NCBI RefSeq assembly: GCF_900302475.1
Contig: NZ_OMOQ01000001.1
Span: forward strand, 1 to 64,000
Direction of reading: 5' to 3'
DNA length: 64,000 bases
Source of the DNA: Defluviimonas aquaemixtae
Lineage (GTDB): Bacteria; Pseudomonadota; Alphaproteobacteria; Rhodobacterales; Rhodobacteraceae
The stretch's first letter is position 1. Every line of letters starts with the position of its first letter. Shown piece after piece: positions 38,958 through 47,119 of the stretch. The notes under the pieces are model-generated. The model was not told the DNA's origin. It worked only from the letters and a program-made list of their open reading frames with translations, and did no database searches. The position numbers were made by a program, and so were the translations under genes.

Positions 38958-40370
38958 TTGAAGCTCTTCAACACGCTTTCGGGACGGTTCCTCCTGCTGA
39001 CGATGCTGTTCGTCATGCTGGCCGAAATCCTTATCTTCGTGCCTTCGGTCGCGCGGTTCCGCGAGGATTACATCCTGTCTCGCCTCGAACGCGCCCAGAT
39101 CGCCTCGCTCGCGCTCCTGGCCACCGACGGAATGATCGAAGAGAACCTGGAGCGCGAGCTTCTGGCCAATGCCGAGGTCTACAACGTCGTGCTGCGCCGC
39201 GACGAGGTGCGCCAGCTTGTCTTGTCCTCGCCGATCCCGGCGCCGATTGAGCAGAGCTACGATCTGCGCGATGCGCCGGCCTGGGAACTCATCCGGGACG
39301 CGGTCGCCTGTCTCATCGATCCAGAGAACCGGGTTATCCGGGTGATGGGCAGCCCGGTCCGTCAGGCCGGTCTGCTGATCGAGGCCACCATGGACACCGC
39401 GCCCCTCAGGAGCGCGATGATCGACTACGGCCTACGCATACTCGGCCTTTCGGCGCTGATCTCGGCGGTTACGGCGGTGCTGTTGTTCCTCGCAGTTCAA
39501 CGCCTGCTCGTCACCCCCATCCGGCGCGTCGTGAACCACATGACCGTCTATGCCGAGGCGCCCGAGGATGCGCGCCGGGTCATCGAGCCCACCGCGAGCG
39601 TGGCCGAGCTTCGCGAGGCGGAAGAGGCGCTTCAGTCCATGCAGCGCCAGTTGACCGGGGCACTCCGTCAGAAGGACCGGCTGGCCCAGTTGGGCGGCGC
39701 CGTTGCCAAGGTCAGTCACGATCTTCGCAACATCCTGACGACCGCCCAGCTCGTCGCCGACCGGATGGAGAGCAGCGACGACCCGATGGTCAAACGCGCC
39801 GCACCGAAGCTCGTGGGCTCGATCAGCCGCGCGGTGGGCCTGTGCGAATCCACGCTCGCCTTCGGCAAGGCAGAGGAACTGCCGCCGATGCTTGCGCGTT
39901 TCATGCTGTCCTCGCTCGTCAGCGACGTGGTCGAGAGCGAAAAGCTCGCAGTGGATGGCGACGCGGTCGAATTCGTTATCGACGTGCCCGGGTCGCTCGC
40001 CATCCGGGCCGACCACGAGCAGTTGCACCGTGTGCTCACCAATCTCGTGCGCAACGCACGGCAGGCGATCGAGGCGACGGCCAAACCCGGAACGATCGAG
40101 ATCGGCGCGGGCGAGGAGGAGGAGGGCTGGTGGATCCGCCTCGGCGATACCGGCCCGGGTCTTCCTGCGCGTGCGCGCGAACACCTGTTCCAGCCGTTTC
40201 AGGGCGGCATCCGCAAGGGCGGCACAGGGCTCGGCCTCGCCATCGCAGCCGAACTGGTGCGCGGCCACGGCGGCCGGCTGGAGCTGCTGAAGTCCGACGC
40301 GGAGGGGACGGAATTCATGCTCCACCTTCCGCGCGAACTCGGCACCGGCGTCAACGGCGAAGCGCACTGA
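38958..40370 (+). CDS. Membrane sensor histidine kinase (orphan)
   Basis: The start is TTG 38958 after GGAAGGAC. The 470-residue protein has a TM helix (LLLTMLFVMLAEILIFV), a periplasmic segment to about residue 155, a second TM helix (LSALISAVTAVLLFLAV), and a HAMP-like linker. The HisKA box VSHDLRN (His at 254) and HATPase motifs NLVRNARQA, GDTGPGLPA and GTGLGLAIA follow. No response regulator is adjacent, so the partner is unknown. Confidence 0.9.
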   Translation: MKLFNTLSGRFLLLTMLFVMLAEILIFVPSVARFREDYILSRLERAQIASLALLATDGMIEENLERELLANAEVYNVVLRRDEVRQLVLSSPIPAPIEQSYDLRDAPAWELIRDAVACLIDPENRVIRVMGSPVRQAGLLIEATMDTAPLRSAMIDYGLRILGLSALISAVTAVLLFLAVQRLLVTPIRRVVNHMTVYAEAPEDARRVIEPTASVAELREAEEALQSMQRQLTGALRQKDRLAQLGGAVAKVSHDLRNILTTAQLVADRMESSDDPMVKRAAPKLVGSISRAVGLCESTLAFGKAEELPPMLARFMLSSLVSDVVESEKLAVDGDAVEFVIDVPGSLAIRADHEQLHRVLTNLVRNARQAIEATAKPGTIEIGAGEEEEGWWIRLGDTGPGLPARAREHLFQPFQGGIRKGGTGLGLAIAAELVRGHGGRLELLKSDAEGTEFMLHLPRELGTGVNGEAH

Positions 40371-40423
40371 TCTTCAGCGTGCCAGTTGCAACGGTGTTCC
40401 GCCGCCTCGCTTCGGTTTTGCCC

Positions 40424-40452
40424 TTGCATTGACCCACTCGGGTCGCTAAATG
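40424..40452 (+). promoter_or_regulatory. Promoter of tRNA-Arg
   Basis: TTGCAT (40424-40429), 17 nt, TAAATG (40447-40452). Start of transcription would fall a few bases before the tRNA 5' end at 40463. Confidence 0.6.
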
Positions 40453-40462
40453 CCACTTCCAC

Positions 40463-40539
40463 GCACCCGTAGCTCAGCTGGATAGAGCACCAGACTACGA
40501 ATCTGGGGGTCGGGCGTTCGAATCGTCCCGGGTGCGCCA
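40463..40539 (+). tRNA. tRNA-Arg (ACG)
   Basis: This is a 77-nt cloverleaf. Acceptor GCACCCG (40463-40469) pairs with CGGGTGC (40529-40535); then come discriminator G and encoded CCA. The anticodon stem CCAGA/TCTGG closes loop CTACGAA with anticodon ACG at 40497-40499, read as ICG after deamination. The T loop TTCGAAT is present. Confidence 0.97.
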
Positions 40540-40611
40540 TTCCTCCAACGCAGCCGACCCAGCCGCCTCGCCGGCGCCGCTGATGGGCAGGCTGAATCCT
40601 TCGCCGCCGGA

Positions 40612-41169
40612 TCAGAGCAGCTTTTCCATGAGGCTCGCCTCGATCGACGCTGCACCCCGCGGGCCGACGAGGACGCGATCAATTTCGCGCCAGCCGCGTG
40701 CGAGATAGAGCTTCCGCCCGGCAGGCGTCGCTATCAGTTCCGCGCGCTTGAAGCCGGCAAGACGCGCGGCGGCCTCGCCCGCCGCGAGCAGGATCGAGCC
40801 GAGCCCGCGACGCGCGAAATCGGGATGGGTGTACATTGCCCGAACCGCCGCCGCATCCTTGGCGGGATCGAGGAAACGGTCCTCGGGTTCCTCTTCGCCG
40901 TGACGTCGGAACAGCGCAACGCGCCGGCTCCAGCCGCCGCTCGCGACGATCCGGCCGCCGATTTCGACCACGAAATACGTGCCGTCCCCGACCAGCCGCG
41001 GGTCGAAGGGCGAGTGGGCGATCATCGTTCGCTGCTGCGCCGCGCTGAGCATGGGGCTGAGAAGCCGCTCGAGCGAGAGGCGCCGGAGCCTGTCCAGCTC
41101 CTCCCGGTCGAGCGGCGTTGCCCTGCGCAATTGCAGGGCGGCTGCGTTATTAAAATGCGTGTCCAACAT
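40612..41169 (-). CDS. GNAT-family N-acetyltransferase
   Basis: The 185-residue protein has a GNAT fold: LRRATPLDREELDRLRR start, YFVVEIGGRIVASGGW beta-hairpin, and the acetyl-CoA loop ARRGLGSILLAAGEAAAR. The substrate is unknown. It is isolated, between tRNA-Arg and the cupredoxin gene. Confidence 0.85.
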   Translation of the reverse strand: MLDTHFNNAAALQLRRATPLDREELDRLRRLSLERLLSPMLSAAQQRTMIAHSPFDPRLVGDGTYFVVEIGGRIVASGGWSRRVALFRRHGEEEPEDRFLDPAKDAAAVRAMYTHPDFARRGLGSILLAAGEAAARLAGFKRAELIATPAGRKLYLARGWREIDRVLVGPRGAASIEASLMEKLL

Positions 41170-41332
41170 TATTTGGTCCTAAAATTTCGCCGCCTTTCCG
41201 CCGGTGTCCCGGGGGGAAGCATTTTAGCGGAACAGAATGGCTGAATGGCGGGTCTCCCGAAGATCCGTCACGCGCCGATGCTCGGTCGTCCGCGCGGCGG
41301 TGGATAGTCCCGGGTTCCTCCCGCGGCTGCGA

Positions 41333-41641
41333 TCAGCGGGCCGCAATCCGACCCTTCATTGCGGGATGGAGCTTGCAGAAATACGATAGCGACCCCGCCG
41401 CGGCGATCCGGATGGTCGCGCTCTGATCCCGCTTGAGCCGCCCGGTGTCGAATCCGCCGCCTCGTGCGGTGGCGGTGTGCGCTGCGCCTTCGGCATTCAC
41501 GAGGGTGACGGTATCGCCCGGCGAGACACTGAGCGACGCAGGCTGAAAAGCCATGCCACGGATCATCACCTCGTGATCGGCCCCAAGGGCCGGACCCGTA
41601 ACCAAAGCTGCGGCAATCAGCATTACAAATGTCGGTTTCAT
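41333..41641 (-). CDS. Periplasmic cupredoxin (blue-copper-like)
   Basis: The start is ATG 41641 with GGAA 6 nt ahead; GTG 41653 is the alternative. The 102-residue protein has a signal peptide (MLIAAALVTGPALGA). A single cupredoxin domain has His in EGAAHTAT and Cys-His-Met in FCKLHPAMKG, a type-1 copper set like pseudoazurin or amicyanin. It could shuttle electrons. It is divergent from the LysR gene, which borders the sox locus. Confidence 0.85.
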   Translation of the reverse strand: MKPTFVMLIAAALVTGPALGADHEVMIRGMAFQPASLSVSPGDTVTLVNAEGAAHTATARGGGFDTGRLKRDQSATIRIAAAGSLSYFCKLHPAMKGRIAAR

Positions 41642-41759
41642 GTCAAATTCCACTTCGTCTCAATAGTTGTCGCCCCGGCTCCGGATGCGGCCCCACGGGA
41701 CGGCTGCATGGATGCCACGGCCGGCTGTGCTAACATAGTCTGAAGATCGCCGGAGTCCT

Positions 41760-42728
41760 GTGACCATGGCTCACAGCTCGCACATTTCAGAACCGCCCCC
41801 TCGGCCTCCGCTCAGAAGCCTCGAAGTGGCCGTCGCGGTGGCGCACTGCGGCTCGCTCACGGCCGCCGCCGCCGTTTTGGGCATGACGCATGGCGCGGTC
41901 AGCCGTCACGTGCGGACAGTCGAGGATTGGGTCAATCTGCGGCTTTTCGAGCGGCACGGGCGCGGCGTCTCGCCCACGCAGGAAGGCCACATCTTCTTCA
42001 ACCAGGTCGAACGCGGCTTTGCACTCATCGATCGGGCCGCCGACCGCTGGCAAAGGCGGCGCGGGCGCGACGTCGTGCGCCTGTCCACGACGCCAACCTT
42101 CGCGAAGTTCTGGCTTCTGCCCCGGATCAGACGGATCGAGTCGGTCGAACCGCCGATCCATATCGACCTCGCTGCGCAGCAAGGCCTCGCCGATATCGAA
42201 AAAGGAGAAGTGGATGTGGCGATCCGCTATTCGCGGCGCGAGCGTCTGCCGGACGCCGCGCGGGTCTTCATGACCGAGCGGCTGTTCCCGGTCGCGGCGC
42301 CCGAGCTCGCCGAAGAGATCGGTGCGGGCGATGTCGGCCGCCTTCTCGCCCATCCGCTGCTGCACGATACCGACGCGGCGAAATGGCGGGCCTGGTGCGA
42401 AGCCGCAGTCGGCCAGTCCTACAGTCCGCGCGCCCGCGACCGCCGGTTCGAGGACTATCCGCTATGCCTTGCCGCGGCCGAAGCCGGGCTGGGGGTGGCG
42501 CTCGCGCAATGTCCGCTTATCGACGAGGTCATCGGCGGCTTGAACCTGGTGCGCCTGCCGTTCCCGGAGGCGCAAAGTCCGCTGAGCTACTTCTTCCTGT
42601 TCGCGCCGGGATCGCTTCGCCCCGCCGTCGCGCGTTTGGTCGAGCGGCTTGTCGCTGAAGTCGGAGCGGGTCAATCGGAGCAGGCGGATGCGCCGGCCGC
42701 GCGGCGGGCCGCTGTTCAGTCCGGCTGA
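41760..42728 (+). CDS. LysR-family transcriptional regulator
   Basis: The start is GTG 41760, four bases after GGAG; ATG 41766 is the alternative. The 322-residue protein has an N-terminal winged HTH (VAHCGSLTAAAAVLGMTHGA) and a LysR effector domain. It resembles GcvA-type regulators (RRIESVEPPIHIDL, DVAIRYSRRERL). Divergent from the cupredoxin, which is its likely target. Its 3' end overlaps the convergent soxT gene by 13 nt. Confidence 0.9.
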   Translation: MTMAHSSHISEPPPRPPLRSLEVAVAVAHCGSLTAAAAVLGMTHGAVSRHVRTVEDWVNLRLFERHGRGVSPTQEGHIFFNQVERGFALIDRAADRWQRRRGRDVVRLSTTPTFAKFWLLPRIRRIESVEPPIHIDLAAQQGLADIEKGEVDVAIRYSRRERLPDAARVFMTERLFPVAAPELAEEIGAGDVGRLLAHPLLHDTDAAKWRAWCEAAVGQSYSPRARDRRFEDYPLCLAAAEAGLGVALAQCPLIDEVIGGLNLVRLPFPEAQSPLSYFFLFAPGSLRPAVARLVERLVAEVGAGQSEQADAPAARRAAVQSG

Positions 42729-43762
42729 AAGCCCTGAATCAGGCGGCGCAGGCCGAACAACGCGCCGATCAGGATCGCCCCGAGCGTCACGGGCGCCGAG
42801 AAGGCCAGCGTCGACATCGCCGTGACGCCCTGGCCGATGGAACAGCCGAGAGCAATCGTGCCACCGATCCCCATCAGGGCAGCGCCGGAGACCTGGCGGC
42901 CCAGTTCGCGCGGATCCTCGCAGGCCTCCCAGCGGAAAAGGCCGCGGATGGCCGAGCCGAGGAACGCGCCGGCAAGCACGCCCGCGACGATGCCGACAGA
43001 GAGGCTGAGCCCGCCCGCGCTCGACGTCATGAAGTAGATGATCGATCGGCCGAGCGGGGCCGTGAAAGACGGCCCTTCCACGCCGATCTCGCCAAGGCTT
43101 TCCTCGGCGATCCAGGTCGTTCCGATCAGACACCAGGCGACGGCGAGCCCCGCCGCGACGCCCCACAGGATCATCCGCGGCGTCGCACGCAGGGAGGTAT
43201 GGGCAAATCCCCAGGACAGGGCGGCGGCGCCGAATGCGAGCGCGAAGACAAGGGGCGGCAGGCCGGTCCTGCCCGCCAGCCAATGCGCGAAGCCCTGCGG
43301 CCCGGTCGCCTCGCTCTGCGGGAAGAGCGCGACCCTGAGATCGGCGAGCGGGCCGGAGAGCGTCGCGAAGGCGAAGATCCCGAGCACCACCACGACGACG
43401 AGCGATCGCAGGTCGCCGCCGCCGAACCTGACGAGTGCCCCGAAGCCGCAGTTTCCGGCCATCGCCATGCCGTAGCCGAAGACGAGCCCGCCAACGATCG
43501 AGGCCAGGGGGTTCCACGCGATCGTGTGATAGAAAGTCTCCGACGGCGCGGCCCAGCCCATGGCCTCGGCCGCGAAGGTCGCGATGATCGCAGTGCCGAT
43601 CACGACGCCCCAGAGCCTCAGCCGGCGCCGATCGTCACCGTAGTGGGCCGCTTCGATTGCGCCCAACGTGCAAAAGTCCCCAAGCCGCGCCGCAAGCCCG
43701 AGGACAACGCCCCCGACGAGCCCGACAAGCGCTGCCAGGATGCCTGGCGCCATTTCCATCAT
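42716..43762 (-). CDS. soxT: YeeE/YedE-family sulfur-compound permease next to soxR
   Basis: The start is ATG 43762 after GGAGG. The 348-residue protein has about nine to ten membrane segments and the YeeE/YedE (PF04143) Cys motifs RLGDFCTLGA, AMAGNCGFGALVRFGG and IALGCSIGQG. Family members import thiosulfate. Copies beside soxR in other alphaproteobacteria have been linked to sulfur sensing. It lies 42 nt downstream of soxR on the same strand. Confidence 0.88.
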   Translation of the reverse strand: MMEMAPGILAALVGLVGGVVLGLAARLGDFCTLGAIEAAHYGDDRRRLRLWGVVIGTAIIATFAAEAMGWAAPSETFYHTIAWNPLASIVGGLVFGYGMAMAGNCGFGALVRFGGGDLRSLVVVVVLGIFAFATLSGPLADLRVALFPQSEATGPQGFAHWLAGRTGLPPLVFALAFGAAALSWGFAHTSLRATPRMILWGVAAGLAVAWCLIGTTWIAEESLGEIGVEGPSFTAPLGRSIIYFMTSSAGGLSLSVGIVAGVLAGAFLGSAIRGLFRWEACEDPRELGRQVSGAALMGIGGTIALGCSIGQGVTAMSTLAFSAPVTLGAILIGALFGLRRLIQGFQPD

Positions 43763-43804
43763 TGTTCCTCCCAGCCGGCAAAACCGGCCTTCCGTCACTG
43801 GGAC

Positions 43805-44176
43805 TCAGTCGTCGGCGCAGAAGATATCATAGACCAAACGCACGATGCTCGCGGCGCGGTCGTCGTTCAGCGAGTAGTAGATCGCCTTGCCCTCGCGCCG
43901 CGCCTTCACGAGCCCTTCGAGGCGAAGCCGCGCAAGTTGCTGACTGACGGCAGCCTGCCTTGAGAAGAGCAGTGTTTCAAGCTCGGTGACAGAGCGCTCT
44001 CCGTCAGCGAGATGGCACAGGATCATCAGCCGCCCGTCATGCGCCAGCGCCTTGAGCATGTTCGACGCCGCTTCGGCCTTGTCCGCCATGCTTGTCGGAT
44101 CGATGCCGTCAAGTGGACCGCCGCCCTGGTCGGCTCCCACGGCCTTCGCAGCATGTTCCTGCGGCGAAAAGGTCAA
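43805..44176 (-). CDS. soxR: ArsR-type sulfur-responsive repressor SoxR
   Basis: The start chosen is TTG 44176 behind AAAGGAAG; ATG 44089 lacks a site. The 123-residue protein has an ArsR winged helix (SVTELETLLFSRQAAVSQQL, then the YYSLND wing). Two Cys, C54 in LMILCH and C120 near the C-terminus, are spaced as in SqrR/BigR persulfide sensors, which release DNA on forming a Cys-Sx-Cys bridge. It likely represses both sox arms. Confidence 0.9.
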   Translation of the reverse strand: MTFSPQEHAAKAVGADQGGGPLDGIDPTSMADKAEAASNMLKALAHDGRLMILCHLADGERSVTELETLLFSRQAAVSQQLARLRLEGLVKARREGKAIYYSLNDDRAASIVRLVYDIFCADD

Positions 44177-44221
44177 CGGCTTCTTCCTTTCTTCCTGCTT
44201 CCGAGGTGGCTTCGCGCCCTA

Positions 44222-44713
44222 TCAGAACGCGATGTCTTCCTCAACTGCGGCGATACCGTCCCGTGCGCAGGCATCGTCGATATCTGGACCGGGCGCTCCC
44301 GACACGCCGACGCCGCCGACGAGCGAGCCCGCGGCATCGACCGGCACGCCACCGCCCAGCGGAAGCGCCATCGAGAGGTTGCGGATACCGGACGAGATCT
44401 TGTCGGGCGCGGTTTCTTCGGCCAGCGTCAGAGTGTCGGTGCGGAAGCTCACCGCTGTCCAGGCCTTGCGGCGCGCGGTTTCCTCGACATGCGGCCCTGC
44501 GAAGCGATCGCGCAGGAAGACCTGCGTGACGCCGAACCGGTCGACGACGGCGACGCCCACCTGGTAGCCCTGATCGCGGCAGGATTCCAGCGCCGCCTGC
44601 GCCAGCTTGAGCGCGATTTCGGGTTTCATTACCTCGAACTGCACGAGCGCCTCGTCGTCTTGTGCGATCGCCGGCCCGGACACCAGCGCCATCGCCAGAA
44701 GCAGCTTTCTCAT
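44222..44713 (-). CDS. HbpS/GlcG-like (DUF336) periplasmic protein
   Basis: The 163-residue protein has a signal peptide (LLLAMALVSGPAIAQ). A GlcG/HbpS domain follows: VGVAVVDRFGVTQVFLRDR, ARRKAWTAVSFRTDT, and the glycine-rich LGGGVPVDAAGSLVGGVGVS. HbpS binds haem in Streptomyces; the role in sox loci is unknown. The start overlaps soxS by 4 nt; soxR follows after 45 nt. Confidence 0.85.
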   Translation of the reverse strand: MRKLLLAMALVSGPAIAQDDEALVQFEVMKPEIALKLAQAALESCRDQGYQVGVAVVDRFGVTQVFLRDRFAGPHVEETARRKAWTAVSFRTDTLTLAEETAPDKISSGIRNLSMALPLGGGVPVDAAGSLVGGVGVSGAPGPDIDDACARDGIAAVEEDIAF

Positions 44714-45084
44714 TCCCCTGTCTCCATCTGATATTGTCCGCTCTGCTCAAGAAGTCGTCCAAGCAGTCCCCAGAAGAAATCGTCGCCCGCATAGCCTTCG
44801 ATCCGGCCCGTTTCCCGCCCGTCCGCAACGAGAATGAAGGTCGGTGTAAAGACCGGGCTCGGCTTGAAGCTCAGCCCGTCGGGATAGGGGCCACGGATAT
44901 CCGCGCGTTCGAGCGGCGCGGCCTTGCCTTCAGGCGTTTTCGGGTAGATCGGAGCGATCTCCCGGTTCCAGCGCGCGCAATACGCACAACCGTCCTGTTC
45001 CAGCATCACGAGCCGCAGCTCTCCCGACGCCGGGCTGGCGGCCGCACTGAAAAGTACGGCGATGAAGGCGAGCACATGGCGCAT
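44710..45084 (-). CDS. soxS: Periplasmic thioredoxin SoxS
   Basis: The 124-residue protein has a signal peptide and the thioredoxin-like motif DGCAYCARWNREIAP (C33, C36) and cis-Pro TPTFILV. In Paracoccus SoxS keeps SoxY reduced and active. First gene of the minus-strand arm, divergent from soxV across an AT-rich dyad. Confidence 0.92.
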   Translation of the reverse strand: MRHVLAFIAVLFSAAASPASGELRLVMLEQDGCAYCARWNREIAPIYPKTPEGKAAPLERADIRGPYPDGLSFKPSPVFTPTFILVADGRETGRIEGYAGDDFFWGLLGRLLEQSGQYQMETGE

Positions 45085-45101
45085 GGTTGACGCCTCGCAG
45101 T

Positions 45102-45125
45102 TTACATATAAAAATTGTAATATGT
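45102..45125. promoter_or_regulatory. AT-rich dyad between soxS and soxV (candidate SoxR site)
   Basis: TTACA (45102-45106) / TGTAA (45116-45120) and ACATAT (45104-45109) / ATATGT (45120-45125) form two overlapping inverted repeats. They sit in the only AT-rich stretch of the 71-nt divergent region. TATAAA (45107-45112) could be a -10. Confidence 0.55.
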
Positions 45126-45155
45126 TTTTGCGTACTCGGCAAGGCGAGGGACCGG

Positions 45156-45896
45156 ATGCTGCTCGATCCGACTATGGGAGGCGCGCTATTCGCCGGACTG
45201 CTGTCGTTCCTGTCGCCCTGCATCTTGCCGATGGTGCCGTTCTACCTGTGCTACATGGCCGGTATCTCGATGGCCGAACTGCGTTCGGACCAGACGATCG
45301 CGCCGGGCGCGCAGCGGCGGCTCATCCTGTCGGCGCTTGCCTTCGCGCTGGGCGTGACCTCGATCTTCGTGCTCCTGGGGATGGGGGCGACCGCGCTCGG
45401 CCAGATCTTCCGGCAATGGCTTGAGCAGCTGTCATGGGTGGCCGCTGCGATCCTTTTCGTCTTCGGCCTGCACTTTCTCGGGATTCTGCGTATCCCTTTG
45501 CTCTACCGAGAGGCGCGGATCGATGCGAAGGTGGAGCCGACGTCCATAGTCGGCGCCTATGTCATGGGGCTCGCATTCGGGTTCGGATGGACACCCTGCG
45601 TCGGTCCCGCGCTCGCCGCCATTCTGATGATCGCGTCGAGCCTCGACGCGATCTGGCGCGGCGCGGCGCTTCTGTTCGTCTACGGCCTGGGCATGACGGC
45701 GCCCTTCGTGGTCGCGGCCGTCTTCGCCAAGCCTTTCCTCGCCTGGATGAACCGCAACCGGAAATATCTCGGCCATGTCGAGAAGGTCATGGGCGGCATG
45801 CTCATTGTCTTCGCCGTGCTGATTGCGACTGGATCGGTCAACGCGATCGCACAGTTCATGATCGACTACATGCCTTGGACCATGAATTTCGTCTGA
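45156..45896 (+). CDS. soxV: CcdA/DsbD-like thiol transporter SoxV
   Basis: The start is ATG 45156 behind GAGGGA. The 246-residue protein has six hydrophobic segments and the two reactive Cys in FLSPCILPMVPF and GWTPCVGPALAAI. It moves reducing power from cytoplasmic thioredoxin to SoxW and SoxS. First gene of the plus-strand arm; soxW follows after 19 nt. Confidence 0.95.
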   Translation: MLLDPTMGGALFAGLLSFLSPCILPMVPFYLCYMAGISMAELRSDQTIAPGAQRRLILSALAFALGVTSIFVLLGMGATALGQIFRQWLEQLSWVAAAILFVFGLHFLGILRIPLLYREARIDAKVEPTSIVGAYVMGLAFGFGWTPCVGPALAAILMIASSLDAIWRGAALLFVYGLGMTAPFVVAAVFAKPFLAWMNRNRKYLGHVEKVMGGMLIVFAVLIATGSVNAIAQFMIDYMPWTMNFV

Positions 45897-45915
45897 GCTT
45901 TCAAGGGAGGAATCC

Positions 45916-46482
45916 ATGAAACAAATCTTGCGAACGCTGGCAGTCATCACGGCACTCGCCACGCCTGCTGCCGCCGTCGAACTAGGCGATGACGGTCTGC
46001 ACAAGCCCGCCTGGCTGCGCGATACCTTCAAGGACATGCGCGAGGATCTGGCCGAGGCGAATACCGAGGGAAAGCGGCTTCTCGTGATCTTCGAGCAGCG
46101 GGGTTGCATCTACTGCACCGAGATGCACGAGAAGATCTTCCCGGAGCCCGAAATCGACGCGCTGATCCGCGACAACTACTTCGTGGTGCAGATGAACCTA
46201 TTCGGCGACGTGGAGGTGACCGATTTTGACGGCGAGACATTGTCGGAGAAGGACATGGCCGTGAAATGGGGCGTCGTCTTCACGCCGACGATGATCTTCC
46301 TGCCCGAGGAGGTGGGTGATGGCGTGACCGCGTCTGAGGCTGCCGTCGCGTCGATGCCGGGCGCTTTCGGCAAGCAGACGACCGCCGCGCTGCTGACCTG
46401 GGTAAAGGATCACGGCTATGAGTCGGGCGAGCATTTCCAGAAGTATCTCGCCGAACGCGTGACAGGCAGCACATCTAACTGA
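45916..46482 (+). CDS. soxW: Periplasmic thioredoxin SoxW
   Basis: The 188-residue protein has a signal peptide (LAVITALATPAAA) and the SoxW motif QRGCIYCTEMHEKIF (C64, C67), with cis-Pro in FTPTMIFLP. It receives electrons from SoxV. GGGAGGAA precedes the ATG. A regulatory gap follows before soxX. Confidence 0.94.
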   Translation: MKQILRTLAVITALATPAAAVELGDDGLHKPAWLRDTFKDMREDLAEANTEGKRLLVIFEQRGCIYCTEMHEKIFPEPEIDALIRDNYFVVQMNLFGDVEVTDFDGETLSEKDMAVKWGVVFTPTMIFLPEEVGDGVTASEAAVASMPGAFGKQTTAALLTWVKDHGYESGEHFQKYLAERVTGSTSN

Positions 46483-46521
46483 CTGACATGGTGGGCTTTC
46501 TGCGGTGCAACATATTCTCAT

Positions 46522-46537
46522 ATTCACGCAGTTGAAT
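46522..46537. promoter_or_regulatory. ATTC-N8-GAAT operator in front of soxX
   Basis: ATTC (46522-46525), 8 nt, GAAT (46534-46537), the pattern I recall for SqrR-type ArsR regulators. A second ATTC occurs at 46514-46517. The site is 67 nt before soxX in an AT-rich stretch. Confidence 0.6.
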
Positions 46538-46603
46538 TTTTTGTTGCATGCGGCAGTACGCCTCAGCTACCCTCTGCATCGGGAGTGAACAGGGAGGATA
46601 CCC

Positions 46604-47077
46604 ATGACGCGCCGCATAGTTCTCGGCCTGTTATCGTCTATGACCATCGTATCAGCGGCCGCGGCGGAAACGACGCCCGCCAGTGTAGCGTTCGAGGAAG
46701 GCGCGATCACGCAGTCGCTGACCGGGGCGCCGGGCGACCCGGCCGAGGGGGCGAATGTCATGTCGAACCGTGGCCTCGGCAATTGCGTCGCCTGCCACGC
46801 CGTCTCGACGATGCCGGATGTGCCGTTTCAGGGCAATGTCGGCCCGCCGCTCGACGGCGCGGGGGATCGGTGGGAGGAAGCCGAGCTTCGTGGCATCGTA
46901 TCAGACGCAAAGATGACCTTCGACGGCACGATCATGCCGTCGTTCTACAAGACGGGCCCGTATGTCCGGCCCGGAAACGCGTTTACCGGCAAGGCTGCCG
47001 AAGGTGAACTCGCCCCGCTTCTGACAGCCCAGCAGATCGAGGACGTCGTCGCCTATCTGCTGACGCTGAAGGAATAA
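46604..47077 (+). CDS. soxX: Cytochrome c subunit SoxX
   Basis: The 157-residue protein has a signal peptide and one c-type haem site (GNCVACHAV, C61/C64/H65), with a Met ligand likely in GTIMPSFYK. It pairs with SoxA to attach thiosulfate to SoxY. GGGAGGATA precedes the ATG. First gene of the structural sox genes after the operator. Confidence 0.96.
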   Translation: MTRRIVLGLLSSMTIVSAAAAETTPASVAFEEGAITQSLTGAPGDPAEGANVMSNRGLGNCVACHAVSTMPDVPFQGNVGPPLDGAGDRWEEAELRGIVSDAKMTFDGTIMPSFYKTGPYVRPGNAFTGKAAEGELAPLLTAQQIEDVVAYLLTLKE

Positions 47078-47119
47078 GATGCCGATCGCGTCGCACCCGA
47101 CCAGGATGAGGAGCAAGAA

